Below, piece by piece: positions 1 through 5,434 of a stretch of DNA of 11,225 bases. The DNA comes from JAZDEL01 sp043820655 (lineage in GTDB: Archaea > Iainarchaeota > Iainarchaeia > Iainarchaeales > JAZDEL01): NCBI GenBank assembly GCA_043820655.1, contig JBDRDO010000020.1, forward strand, positions 1 to 11,225, in the 5' to 3' direction. A model generated the notes under the pieces. It did not search any database and had not been told where the DNA came from. It saw nothing but the letters and a program-made list of their open reading frames with translations. The position numbers and the translations under genes are program-made. Position 1 is the first letter of the stretch. Every line of letters starts with the position of its first letter.

Positions 1-572
1 TACGCAACAGCAGTTTCACACCTTGGGCAGATGTGAACGGGATAGTGCCCCGTATACAGAAGCCCCTTCTCCTCCGCCTTTTTAAAGGTCCACCACACCG
101 CTTCAATATACTCATTCTTCAAAGTGAGATACGGATTCTCCCAGTCCATCCACACCCCTAGCATTTTGTATTCATCATTCTGCGTGTCAATAAACCTTGT
201 TGCAAACTCCCTGCACTTCTTTACAAATTTATCGACGCCGAACTTCTCAATGTCCTGCCTGTTTTTGGTGCCAAGCTCCTTCTCAATCTGATACTCAATA
301 GGAACGCCGTGCGTGTCATACCCTGCCCTGTCAAAAACATCAAACCCCTGCATCCTTTTCGCGCGCATCATGCAGTCCTTAATAACCTTATTCAGCGCGG
401 TGCCCATGTGGATATGCCCCGTGGCATATGGCGGGCCGTCCATCATGTACCAGTGTGCCTTTGAGCCCCTGTTCTGCGCCCTTGCCCTGTCCGATATCTT
501 GTTCTTTAGCCAGAACTCCTTAACACCCTGCTCCTTCTCAACAGAGTACGGTTCAAGCGGTTTCTTGTGCAT
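1..572 (-). CDS. ileS: Isoleucyl-tRNA synthetase, N-terminal part (3' end beyond window)
   Basis: Charges tRNA-Ile with isoleucine in the cytoplasm. Only the first 190 residues lie in the window; the rest continues past position 1. The class I nucleotide-binding signature is seen as PPYATGHIHMGTA (residues 48-59), in the archaeal/eukaryotic form with HMGT rather than bacterial HIGH. It is followed by NKVIKD, by THGVPIEYQIEKEL (87-100) and by GVWMDWENPYLT (139-150), all typical of IleRS rather than Val- or LeuRS. A CPRC pair (182-185) begins a zinc-binding site near the editing-domain entry. The ATG at 572 follows a GGGTGGG stretch and overlaps the last 20 nt of the upstream winged-helix gene, which implies translational coupling. 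A tRNA-Ile lies just upstream in the same orientation. The enzyme identity is secure; full length cannot be judged. Confidence 0.95.
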   Translation of the reverse strand, partial: MHKKPLEPYSVEKEQGVKEFWLKNKISDRARAQNRGSKAHWYMMDGPPYATGHIHMGTALNKVIKDCMMRAKRMQGFDVFDRAGYDTHGVPIEYQIEKELGTKNRQDIEKFGVDKFVKKCREFATRFIDTQNDEYKMLGVWMDWENPYLTLKNEYIEAVWWTFKKAEEKGLLYTGHYPVHICPRCETAVA

Positions 573-900
573 TTTTCCCACCCTTCTTTTTGCCAATTTC
601 CTTAAGCCATTTAAGGTAATGGTCCCTGCCCTTATTAGTCATACTGTAAATACTCACTCCCGGGATGTCTTTGTGTTTTTCTATGAGCCCCTTCTTCAGC
701 ATTTTTTCAAGCTCATTTTCTTTGATGTTGTGTTTTTCCATCGCAACCTTGAGGTCGCCGGGTAAGTTCCCGTATTCCCCGCCAAGCGTTTCCAGCACCG
801 CCTTCTCCCTCAGCCTCCTTTTCTTTGCCACTGGATTCAGGGCATTGTTTATCTTCTTCGCCCCGTCCCCTATCCTTCTCACAAACTGGAACCTTTTCAT
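553..900 (-). CDS. Small winged-helix (wHTH) protein, possible regulator
   Basis: A 115-residue, very basic protein. Residues about 31-104 have the pattern of a winged helix: helix REKAVLETLGG, a second helix (LPGDLKVAMEKH), a recognition-like helix (ENELEKMLKKGLIEKH) and then a short wing (GVSIYSMTNKGRDHYLKWL) like that of many archaeal PadR/MarR-type wHTH proteins. The N-terminus (MKRFQFVRRIGDG) and the C-terminus (KKKGGKN) are Lys/Arg/Gly-rich tails. The ATG at 900 is preceded by AGGAAGTG with 7 nt spacing. Only about 20 nt separate it from the tRNA 3' end, so a promoter of its own would have to lie inside the tRNA gene; co-transcription with the tRNA is more likely. It overlaps ileS by 20 nt. 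Nucleic-acid binding is inferred from the fold pattern. The target is unknown; the tRNA/ileS unit itself is an obvious candidate. Confidence 0.75.
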   Translation of the reverse strand: MKRFQFVRRIGDGAKKINNALNPVAKKRRLREKAVLETLGGEYGNLPGDLKVAMEKHNIKENELEKMLKKGLIEKHKDIPGVSIYSMTNKGRDHYLKWLKEIGKKKGGKNAQETA

Positions 901-919
901 ATCTTTTCACTTCCTGAAA

Positions 920-994
920 TGGGCGTGGGAGGATTCGAACCCCCGACACTTGGTGTATAAGACCAATGCTCTAACCAGGCTGAGCTACACGCCC
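920..994 (-). tRNA. tRNA-Ile, anticodon UAU
   Basis: A complete cloverleaf can be drawn on the minus strand. The acceptor stem GGGCGUG/CACGCCC is perfect over 7 bp. The D arm is GCUC...GAGC. The anticodon stem UUGGU/ACCAA is perfect and encloses the 7-nt loop CUUAUAC, giving U33, anticodon UAU (34-36) and A37. The variable loop is GUGUC. The T arm GGGGG/CCUCC (one G-U) encloses UUCGAAU. The discriminator is A73 (position 920); CCA is not encoded and no intron is needed. UAU reads the AUA isoleucine codon. The body (GUAGCUCAGCCUGGUUAGAGC) resembles archaeal tRNA-Ile(GAU). Most archaea instead decode AUA with a CAU anticodon modified to agmatidine, so this isoacceptor is unusual. AUA codons occur in the neighbouring genes, so the tRNA has work to do. 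Confidence 0.93.
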
Positions 995-995
995 T

Positions 996-1090
996 CACCG
1001 GAAGGATCCGGTGGAGATCCGTGCCATCTTCGCTTCGCTCGATGACACTAACTCCCGCTCCCGCACATGCAAAACCGCGTGCGCTGGAGC
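996..1090 (-). ncRNA. Structured leader with three tandem hairpins upstream of tRNA-Ile
   Basis: Between the putative promoter and the tRNA the minus-strand transcript can form three consecutive stem-loops. Hairpin 1 (1090-1057) pairs GCUCC/GGAGC and CGCAC/GUGCG, with a 2-nt bulge and a 12-nt loop. Hairpin 2 (1048-1021) pairs GUGUCAUC with GAUGGCAC (one G-U) around a 12-nt loop containing repeated GCGAAG. Hairpin 3 (1013-996) pairs CACCGG/CCGGUG around 6 nt and ends 1 nt before the tRNA. No kink-turn C/D motif or clear ACA box was seen, and I recognise no known RNA family. It may be a tRNA 5' leader removed by RNase P, a separate small RNA, or a dispersed repeat. The pairings are read from the sequence; expression and function are inferred. 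Confidence 0.45.
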
Positions 1091-1111
1091 AATAACTAAC
1101 CAGCGTAATTA

Positions 1112-1124
1112 GATTTTTAAAAAG
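1112..1124 (-). promoter_or_regulatory. Putative TATA box for the leader/tRNA/wHTH/ileS unit
   Basis: The minus strand reads CTTTTTAAAAATC, the only strongly AT-rich TATA-like element between the SSB-like gene and the tRNA. The start expected about 25 nt downstream is near 1093, just ahead of the first hairpin. The distance of about 100 nt from there to the tRNA is long for an archaeal tRNA gene. Confidence 0.5.
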
Positions 1125-1211
1125 ACCGCAAAATGGAAAAAGCCGGAACAGCGGTTCAAGGCGCGAATAGCGGGCGTATAGGATATCGCCTTCTTTGTAT
1201 TTGCATGGCAA

Positions 1212-1559
1212 TCATTCCTTATCTTCCCCGCTGATGTTGTTGTCTTCCTTCACTTCCGCAACCTCTTTCTCCGCTTCCTTGAACTCGCCGTAACGCCCGA
1301 TGTTCAGCCTGAGCGAATCCTTGAAAGTAGAGGTGTAGCCATTGGTAATCGCATAGCTCTTCCCGACCTCTATGCTTTCAATTGCATCATCCCAAAGCGT
1401 AAGCAGAATCGTGCCTGTCGCATCCCCAACAAGCGCCTCGGTAACCTTATGCTGTGAATTGTCAAGCTTGCTTGTAACCTCGCGCACCTCATTCTTGTCA
1501 AGCACCTTAACTGTAACATCAACCTTTTTCGAAAACGGCTTGATTTCGGCCACATCCAT
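1212..1559 (-). CDS. Single-OB-fold ssDNA-binding protein (SSB/RPA-like)
   Basis: A 115-residue protein that probably coats single-stranded DNA during replication and repair. Residues 1-95 follow the pattern of crenarchaeal-type SSB: IKPFSKKVDVTVKVLDKNEVREV at the start of the barrel, EALVGDATGTILLTLWDD (41-58) at strands 2-3, then KSYAITNGYTSTFKDSLRLNIGRYGE (67-92) closing the barrel. The aromatic residues W56, Y75, F79 and Y90 are plausible base-stacking positions. The tail (93-115) is strongly acidic, as in many SSBs where it recruits partners. There is one OB fold only, with no zinc finger and no second domain. The ATG at 1559 has a GGGAG about 10 nt upstream and a TATA element about 29 nt upstream. 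An RPA-associated or other OB-fold nucleic-acid-binding protein is the main alternative. Confidence 0.82.
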   Translation of the reverse strand: MDVAEIKPFSKKVDVTVKVLDKNEVREVTSKLDNSQHKVTEALVGDATGTILLTLWDDAIESIEVGKSYAITNGYTSTFKDSLRLNIGRYGEFKEAEKEVAEVKEDNNISGEDKE

Positions 1560-1583
1560 AAGCAGTAATCTCCCTGAAAGTTG

Positions 1584-1592
1584 TTTTAAATG
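1584..1592 (-). promoter_or_regulatory. Putative TATA box of the SSB-like gene
   Basis: The minus strand reads CATTTAAAA centred about 29 nt before the ATG at 1559. Transcription would start only a few nt before the gene, giving a very short leader; if so, the GGGAG at 1570-1574 may be only partly in the mRNA. Confidence 0.5.
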
Positions 1593-1625
1593 TATTCTCT
1601 GCCCCGCCTTCCGGCTTACGCACGC

Positions 1626-1645
1626 AAATAAATAAATAAAAAAAG
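1626..1645 (-). terminator. Oligo-T terminator after the TM-helix gene
   Basis: On the minus strand, about 25 nt past the stop of the TM-helix protein gene, the sequence reads CTTTTTTTATTTATTTATTT. Such U-tracts without a required hairpin terminate archaeal RNA polymerase. It is preceded by a C-rich stretch and no stem-loop is needed. Confidence 0.6.
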
Positions 1646-1671
1646 AGGGGGGGGTGGACTTCCGAATCCAA

Positions 1672-2346
1672 TTATTTTGGCCCGTAGTCCCTCTTAATGT
1701 CTATCACGAACTGCTTCGCGTCCTTTTTGAACGCCAAGCCGAAGCTAACCCCCAGTACAATCGCGAAAACAAACACGAATGCCGTGAATGCGATCTCGAA
1801 TGCCCTTTCCAGGATTGTCACGTTAATGCCCGCGTTTGACAGACCCATCACAAGAGCAACATAAATAATTATGAGCTCCAGCGCAAGACCAATTGTCTTC
1901 TTATGGGCCAGGTTTGTCGCCAATATCTTATCCTTGACGAACTTCGCCAGCATCAGTCCCAGAACAACTATTAGCGCTCCCGCAATGAAGTAGGGCAGCC
2001 ATACAAGGATCAGCCCGACAAAATTTGCCAGCGGCGTTAGTTCTATGTAGTCCGCTGCAGTCTGCAGGAAGAGCAGCACCACGTACCACTTTACAAAGCT
2101 TCCCACAAGCTGTGAAAGAGGCACGCCGCCAACAGCATCTTTTAATTTATGCTTAGCAGCCCACTCGTCCAACTTCAGTGCCTGGAGTATTTTCGCTATT
2201 ACTTGTTTCAGGACCATTCCAACAATCCAGCCGGCAAGAACCAGCACTACTGCCACAAAAAGTCCGCCTAGGAATGTGAACAGTATGTAGTTTAATACCG
2301 CCTGAGGATTTGCTACCATGTTTGCTAGTGTTAGATCCATTGCCAT
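1672..2346 (-). CDS. Multi-spanning membrane protein of the MscS-associated conserved TM-helix type
   Basis: A 224-residue integral membrane protein with four or five predicted spans at about 20-46, 82-98 (weaker), 107-134, 150-172 and 182-205. Glycine-rich helices of the form FLGGLFVAVVLVLAGWIVG (25-43) and WLPYFIAGALIVVLGLMLAKFV (116-137) recur in two similar halves. This resembles the conserved TM-helix repeat family related to small-conductance mechanosensitive channels but lacking the MscS beta domain. The amphipathic segment KILQALKLDEWAAKHKL (52-68) after the first span also fits that family. The ATG at 2346 follows GGTGAT with 6 nt spacing; a second in-frame ATG lies two codons on. 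A role in osmotic response or as a channel scaffold is inferred only. The gene has its own TATA element and a T-tract terminator, so it is probably monocistronic. Confidence 0.75.
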   Translation of the reverse strand: MAMDLTLANMVANPQAVLNYILFTFLGGLFVAVVLVLAGWIVGMVLKQVIAKILQALKLDEWAAKHKLKDAVGGVPLSQLVGSFVKWYVVLLFLQTAADYIELTPLANFVGLILVWLPYFIAGALIVVLGLMLAKFVKDKILATNLAHKKTIGLALELIIIYVALVMGLSNAGINVTILERAFEIAFTAFVFVFAIVLGVSFGLAFKKDAKQFVIDIKRDYGPK

Positions 2347-2380
2347 TGCAAATCACCGTAACCTACAACGCTGTTCCACT

Positions 2381-2388
2381 ATTTAAAT
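2381..2388 (-). promoter_or_regulatory. TATA box of the TM-helix gene, overlapping the upstream stop codon
   Basis: ATTTAAAT, a close match to the archaeal TATA consensus, lies about 38 nt before the ATG at 2346, leaving a leader of roughly 12 nt that can hold the GGTGAT ribosome binding site. It overlaps the termination codon of the kinase-like gene (2383-2385). Confidence 0.6.
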
Positions 2389-2907
2389 GTTACGGATTAG
2401 CTTATCCAGTTCTTTTCTTAGTTCGTCCATTGACGAGTTATTCACAACCCTGAAATCCGCACCCTCAAGGACTTTTTTCAGGCCTTTTTTTTCAATGTCA
2501 GCCTTATCCCGCGCAAAGAACCTTTCCCTTTCCTCAGGGTCTCTGCCGCTCCTTCGCGCAAACCGTGCATCCTCCTCCGCATAAACCTCAAGCACAACAG
2601 CCCCGTTGCGCTCCCTTTTGATATGCTCAACCTCCCCCTCCGACCTTGCGCCTGAAATAACGGCATCCTTATTTTTAGGAATTCTTTCCATAAGCCTTTC
2701 AGCAACAATCGCCATCCCATGCTTTGCGCGCATCTCATCCCCCAGTCTTGCGAGCGCCTCCTTATCAACACTTTTCCCCTGCGCTTTCAGCTCATCCGCA
2801 AGCACATCCGAAAGGTTATACTTTGCACAGCCCAGCATTTCCGCGAGCATTTCTGCCGCTGTATCCTTACCGCTCCTAGCCAGCCCTACTACTATAATAG
2901 TTCTCAT
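2383..2907 (-). CDS. P-loop NMP-kinase-fold protein (dephospho-CoA-kinase-like)
   Basis: A 174-residue protein, read from the ATG at 2907, with the layout of small nucleotide kinases. The Walker A loop is GLARSGKDT (8-16). NLSDVLADELKAQGK (31-45) resembles an acceptor-binding helix. DAVISGARSEGEVEHIKR (81-98) resembles the segment before the lid, and RFARRSGRDP (115-124) is an Arg-rich lid. RVVNNSSMDELRKEL (153-167) matches the usual C-terminal end of this fold. The Walker A carries Asp-Thr after the Lys, as in some dNMP kinases, instead of the common Ser/Thr. The family is close to archaeal UPF0200 and CoaE-like proteins. The substrate cannot be read from sequence; archaea usually make CoA with an unrelated kinase. 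An upstream in-frame ATG at 2952 would overlap the preceding gene, whereas the ATG at 2907 has a G-rich ribosome binding site and places the P-loop near the N-terminus. Confidence 0.8.
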   Translation of the reverse strand: MRTIIVVGLARSGKDTAAEMLAEMLGCAKYNLSDVLADELKAQGKSVDKEALARLGDEMRAKHGMAIVAERLMERIPKNKDAVISGARSEGEVEHIKRERNGAVVLEVYAEEDARFARRSGRDPEERERFFARDKADIEKKGLKKVLEGADFRVVNNSSMDELRKELDKLIRNI

Positions 2908-2929
2908 TTCCCCGCCCCCTCTTTGCCGT

Positions 2930-3265
2930 TCATTCCACAGCCCCCTTTCCATTTTCTGGCGCCTTAAAGCCCGCGCCCAGCCAGTTCCGGAGTGAAATTG
3001 CCGCCCCCACTATTATATAAGAATAAATAAATGAAATTACAGCCATTGCAGGGGACGCGGGAAAGCATGTTCCCCCCTCATAAAGCATCAGCCCGGGCAC
3101 TGTTGTGGAGAACATTTCCGCAAGCAGTTTAAGCGGAATAAATACCATTGCCAGCAGGCCGATAAGCGGCGCATCCATTATCCAGGGATTGAGATAAACA
3201 AATGCAAGGAGTGCCGCGGCAGCAACTTTCGCGGGAGTTATGCCAAGCATTTTTGAAAAGCCCAT
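2930..3265 (-). CDS. Small hypothetical membrane protein, about three TM segments
   Basis: Not recognised. It has 111 residues from the ATG at 3265, with hydrophobic segments at about 12-27, 33-53 and 70-92 and a short polar C-terminal tail. A Pro/Gly/Cys loop (VPGLMLYEGGTCFPASP, 56-72) separates spans 2 and 3. An in-frame TTG at 3274 would add three residues (MIE), but no ribosome binding site precedes either start. A TATA-like TTTAATTAA about 31 nt upstream would start transcription almost at the ATG, so a leaderless mRNA is likely. The stop lies 22 nt before the kinase-like gene, which has no promoter of its own in that gap, so the two probably form an operon. Nothing in the sequence ties the function to the kinase. 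Confidence 0.65.
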   Translation of the reverse strand: MGFSKMLGITPAKVAAAALLAFVYLNPWIMDAPLIGLLAMVFIPLKLLAEMFSTTVPGLMLYEGGTCFPASPAMAVISFIYSYIIVGAAISLRNWLGAGFKAPENGKGAVE

Positions 3266-3289
3266 TTCAATCAATCAAAGAATGGGGCA

Positions 3290-3300
3290 AAGTTAATTAA
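3290..3300 (-). promoter_or_regulatory. Putative TATA box of the small membrane protein gene
   Basis: The minus strand reads TTTTAATTAAC about 31 nt before the ATG at 3265, which suits a leaderless transcript. It directly abuts the T-tract of the thermosome terminator, so terminator and promoter share bases. Confidence 0.45.
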
Positions 3301-3335
3301 AAAAAGAGGGTTGGCACGGTTGGTTTAACCGTGCC
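3299..3335 (-). terminator. Hairpin plus T-tract terminator of the thermosome gene
   Basis: A perfect 9-bp inverted repeat, GGCACGGTT/AACCGTGCC (3313-3321 and 3327-3335) with a 5-nt loop, lies about 15 nt after the thermosome stop codon. On the minus strand it is followed by AACCCTCTTTTTTT. It looks like an intrinsic terminator; archaea mainly need the T-tract, and the hairpin may also protect the mRNA 3' end. Confidence 0.75.
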
Positions 3336-3349
3336 GTTTTTATTTACCT

Positions 3350-5002
3350 TCACATATCCATTCCGGGCATCCCGCCCATTCCGCCGGGCGGCATTCCTCC
3401 GCCTGAGGACTTGCTGCTGCCCGCAATTATGTCATCTATCCTGAGCAGCATCTCCGCAACTTCCGAAGCCGAGGTTATTGCCTGCGTTTTAACGCTCAAC
3501 GGCTCTATAACCTTTGCATCCTTCATATTTGCGAAGCTTGCCTTGTAGACATCCACTCCAATGTATCTGCCGTCCTTGCCCGCGTGCCTGCTGCGCAAAC
3601 CCACAAGCGTGTCTATCGGATCCATGCCTGCGGTTTCCGCAAGAGTCCTAGGGATTATTTCAAGGGTTTCCGCAAATGCCTCTATTGCGAGCTGTTCTCT
3701 CCCTCCAACGCCCTTTGCATAGTCGCGCAGTTTCATGGCAACCTCTATCTCCGCGCTTCCGCCTCCCGCAACAACCTTCCCGCTCTTGACAGCGGAACTT
3801 ACCGCGCCAATTGCATCGTGCACCGCCCTTTCCGCCTCATCCACAACATGCTCCGAGCCGCCTCTTACGAGCAGTGATACTGATTTAGGATTTGTGCAGC
3901 CCTCGACAAACACCATGTCATCGCCCGCAACTTTCCTTGAGCGCACAAGCGCCGCTTCCCCAAGGTCATCCTTTGAAATGTCCGCAAGCCTGCTCAGCAC
4001 CTTTCCGCCTGTTGCCCTTGCAAGCGCGTCCATATCACTTTTCTTTGCCCTTCTTATTGCAAGTATCCCTTCCTTTGCCAGGAAGTGCTGCGCCAAATCG
4101 TCAATCCCTTTCTGCGTTATCAGCACGTTCGCGCCCGATGCCTTTACCTTATCAACCATATCCTTCAGCATCTTCTCTTCCTGATCTATGAATGCCTGCA
4201 TCTGGTCGGGGGAAGTGATTTCAATTTTCGCATCGGTCTCAGTGTCCTTTATTTCAAGCGCCACATCAAGCAATGCAATTTTTGCGTTCTTCACTTTCTT
4301 CGGCATGCCCGCATGCACAACTTCCTTGTCAATTACAATTCCCTTCACAAGTTCGCTGTCGCCTATGCTTGCCCCGACTTTCTTCTCAACCTTTATGTTG
4401 TCCATTTCAATGCTTATCTTGCCGTCTTCCTTGTCCGCAACAAGCTGTATTGCCTCGACAATAAGCCCCGCAAGTTCATTCGCGCCCTCCGCGCTCTTGC
4501 CTGTCATTGAGGTCATTGCAATGTCATGCAGCATTTTCTTGTCGTCAAATGAAACACTGTCCGCAATTTCATCATAAAACTTCTTTGCCTTTTTTGCCGC
4601 ATCCCTGTAACCCTTGATTATAATGCTTGGGTGTATTTCATCATCAAGCATTTTCTCCGCCTTGTGCAGTAAACCTCCCGCAATTATAACTGCAGTTGTG
4701 GTTCCGTCCCCAACCTCATCATCCTGTGTTTTCGCAACCTCAACCATCATTTTTCCCGCGGGGTGGTCAATGCTCATCTCACTCAGAATTGTTGCGCCGT
4801 CATTGCTTATTGTGACATCGCCCAAATCATCAACAATCATTTTGTCCATTCCCTTCGGGCCAAGCGTGCTTTTCACTGCCTGTGCCACGGCGCGTGCAAC
4901 TAAAATATTTATCCTCTGCGCATCTCTCCCCCTTACTCTCCTGCTCCCGTCGCTAAGGAACATAACGTTCTGGTTCATATGCTGTTCTCCTGGTCCTGCC
5001 AT
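3350..5002 (-). CDS. thsA: Thermosome subunit (group II chaperonin)
   Basis: ATP-driven cytosolic chaperonin that encloses and refolds unfolded proteins in a double-ring complex. The 550-residue length is typical. The equatorial ATP-site motifs are all present: LGPKGMDKM (47-55), GDVTISNDGAT (61-71), GDGTTT (98-103) and VVAGGGSAE (410-418), with the catalytic Asp in VHDA (D396). The apical domain carries the built-in helical lid of group II chaperonins at about 233-285 (from KVKNAKIALLDVALE to FIDQEEKMLKDM). The C-terminus ends in the Gly/Met-rich repeat GGMPPGGMGGMPGMDM that projects into the chamber. The ATG at 5002 has a near-perfect GGAGGTG site 7 nt upstream. The gene has its own promoter and terminator and so is probably monocistronic. 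Only one subunit gene is visible here; others may exist elsewhere. The symbol follows common archaeal usage. Confidence 0.98.
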   Translation of the reverse strand: MAGPGEQHMNQNVMFLSDGSRRVRGRDAQRINILVARAVAQAVKSTLGPKGMDKMIVDDLGDVTISNDGATILSEMSIDHPAGKMMVEVAKTQDDEVGDGTTTAVIIAGGLLHKAEKMLDDEIHPSIIIKGYRDAAKKAKKFYDEIADSVSFDDKKMLHDIAMTSMTGKSAEGANELAGLIVEAIQLVADKEDGKISIEMDNIKVEKKVGASIGDSELVKGIVIDKEVVHAGMPKKVKNAKIALLDVALEIKDTETDAKIEITSPDQMQAFIDQEEKMLKDMVDKVKASGANVLITQKGIDDLAQHFLAKEGILAIRRAKKSDMDALARATGGKVLSRLADISKDDLGEAALVRSRKVAGDDMVFVEGCTNPKSVSLLVRGGSEHVVDEAERAVHDAIGAVSSAVKSGKVVAGGGSAEIEVAMKLRDYAKGVGGREQLAIEAFAETLEIIPRTLAETAGMDPIDTLVGLRSRHAGKDGRYIGVDVYKASFANMKDAKVIEPLSVKTQAITSASEVAEMLLRIDDIIAGSSKSSGGGMPPGGMGGMPGMDM

Positions 5003-5009
5003 AGTTTAA

Positions 5010-5016
5010 CACCTCC
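5010..5016 (-). promoter_or_regulatory. Strong Shine-Dalgarno site of the thermosome gene
   Basis: GGAGGTG on the minus strand, 7 nt before the ATG at 5002. This is the best ribosome binding site in the window, and it fixes the thermosome start. Confidence 0.85.
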
Positions 5017-5099
5017 AAAGTGCAAAAATGAAACTAAAATCCGCCGGCATTATTTACCTCTCGCCGGTGCTCACCATACATTATTGCTGGATATGAACC

Positions 5100-5119
5100 T
5101 TTAAAAAGCTTGTGCGCAC
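5100..5119 (-). promoter_or_regulatory. Thermosome promoter: TATA box with adjacent palindrome
   Basis: The minus strand reads GCTTTTTAAAGG (TATA at 5100-5108), about 100 nt before the start codon, predicting a leader of about 75 nt. Directly upstream, where the BRE should be, lies the perfect 8-bp palindrome GTGCGCAC (5112-5119). It could be an operator for heat-shock control. The leader also contains a CCGGC/GCCGG inverted repeat (5044-5048 and 5064-5068). Confidence 0.5.
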
Positions 5120-5144
5120 TTTGATGGATGTGGGTGTAATAACC

Positions 5145-5426
5145 CTAATGTATCTTACCTAGTTCATAACCAACTTTTTTTGGCAGGTAAATAAGCCTTT
5201 CCTTATCGGCACCCTTGAGCAGGCGCGCACATTTTTCGCAGATAAGTTTGCCCTCCAGGTCAAACATATTTTCCTTTGTATCAAAGTTCCCGCACTTCGA
5301 GCATTTGTATTCGAAAAAGCTGCCGCCGTAGTGCCTGCCGAGCCCAGCCTGTGCGTCATTGTTCAACCTTACATTAACGCTTCCGTAATCGTCCATTGCA
5401 TTGGACTTATCGTCTTTAGACTTCAT
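5145..5426 (-). CDS. Small zinc-ribbon protein
   Basis: A 93-residue protein with one evident zinc ribbon: CSKC (42-45) and CEKC (63-66) separated by 17 residues, each on a plausible knuckle (EYKCSKCGN, KLICEKCAR). The first 35 residues are polar and probably disordered. The tail (KERLIYLPKKVGYELGKIH) is basic and hydrophobic. No enzyme motif is seen; the ribbon could bind nucleic acid or a protein partner. It starts 8 nt after the stop codon of the large repeat protein, with no room for a promoter, so the two are co-transcribed and may work together. The ribosome binding site of the ATG at 5426 is weak, suggesting translational coupling; an internal ATG at 5396 is less likely. No specific family is recognised. 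Confidence 0.7.
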   Translation of the reverse strand: MKSKDDKSNAMDDYGSVNVRLNNDAQAGLGRHYGGSFFEYKCSKCGNFDTKENMFDLEGKLICEKCARLLKGADKERLIYLPKKVGYELGKIH

Positions 5427-5434
5427 TATCTTAC

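Noticed and set aside
313..765. Plus-strand open frame of 150 codons
   Set aside because: It lies antisense to ileS and the winged-helix gene, both supported by motifs; its Phe/Leu/Ser-rich composition is that of an antisense shadow.
921..994. Reading the tRNA as tRNA-Val (UAC) by shifting the anticodon by one base
   Set aside because: The five perfect pairs UUGGU/ACCAA fix a 7-nt loop with U33, which gives UAU; the tRNA body and A73 also suit isoleucine.
897..1211. Minus-strand open frame of 104 codons beginning right after the SSB-like gene
   Set aside because: It runs through the promoter, the hairpin leader and the whole tRNA gene, has no ribosome binding site, and its sequence is Cys/Ser/Arg-rich with no domain pattern.
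2908..2952. Longer N-terminus for the kinase-like protein from the ATG at 2952
   Set aside because: It would overlap the upstream gene and add 15 polar residues before the P-loop, where the family normally starts; the ATG at 2907 has a better ribosome binding site.
3299..3335. Inverted repeat considered as an IS end or attachment site
   Set aside because: It is a single short hairpin followed by a T-tract just after a stop codon; no transposase, target duplication or second copy is present.
3735..4577. Several plus-strand frames opposite the thermosome
   Set aside because: They mirror a highly conserved gene and show no family motifs.
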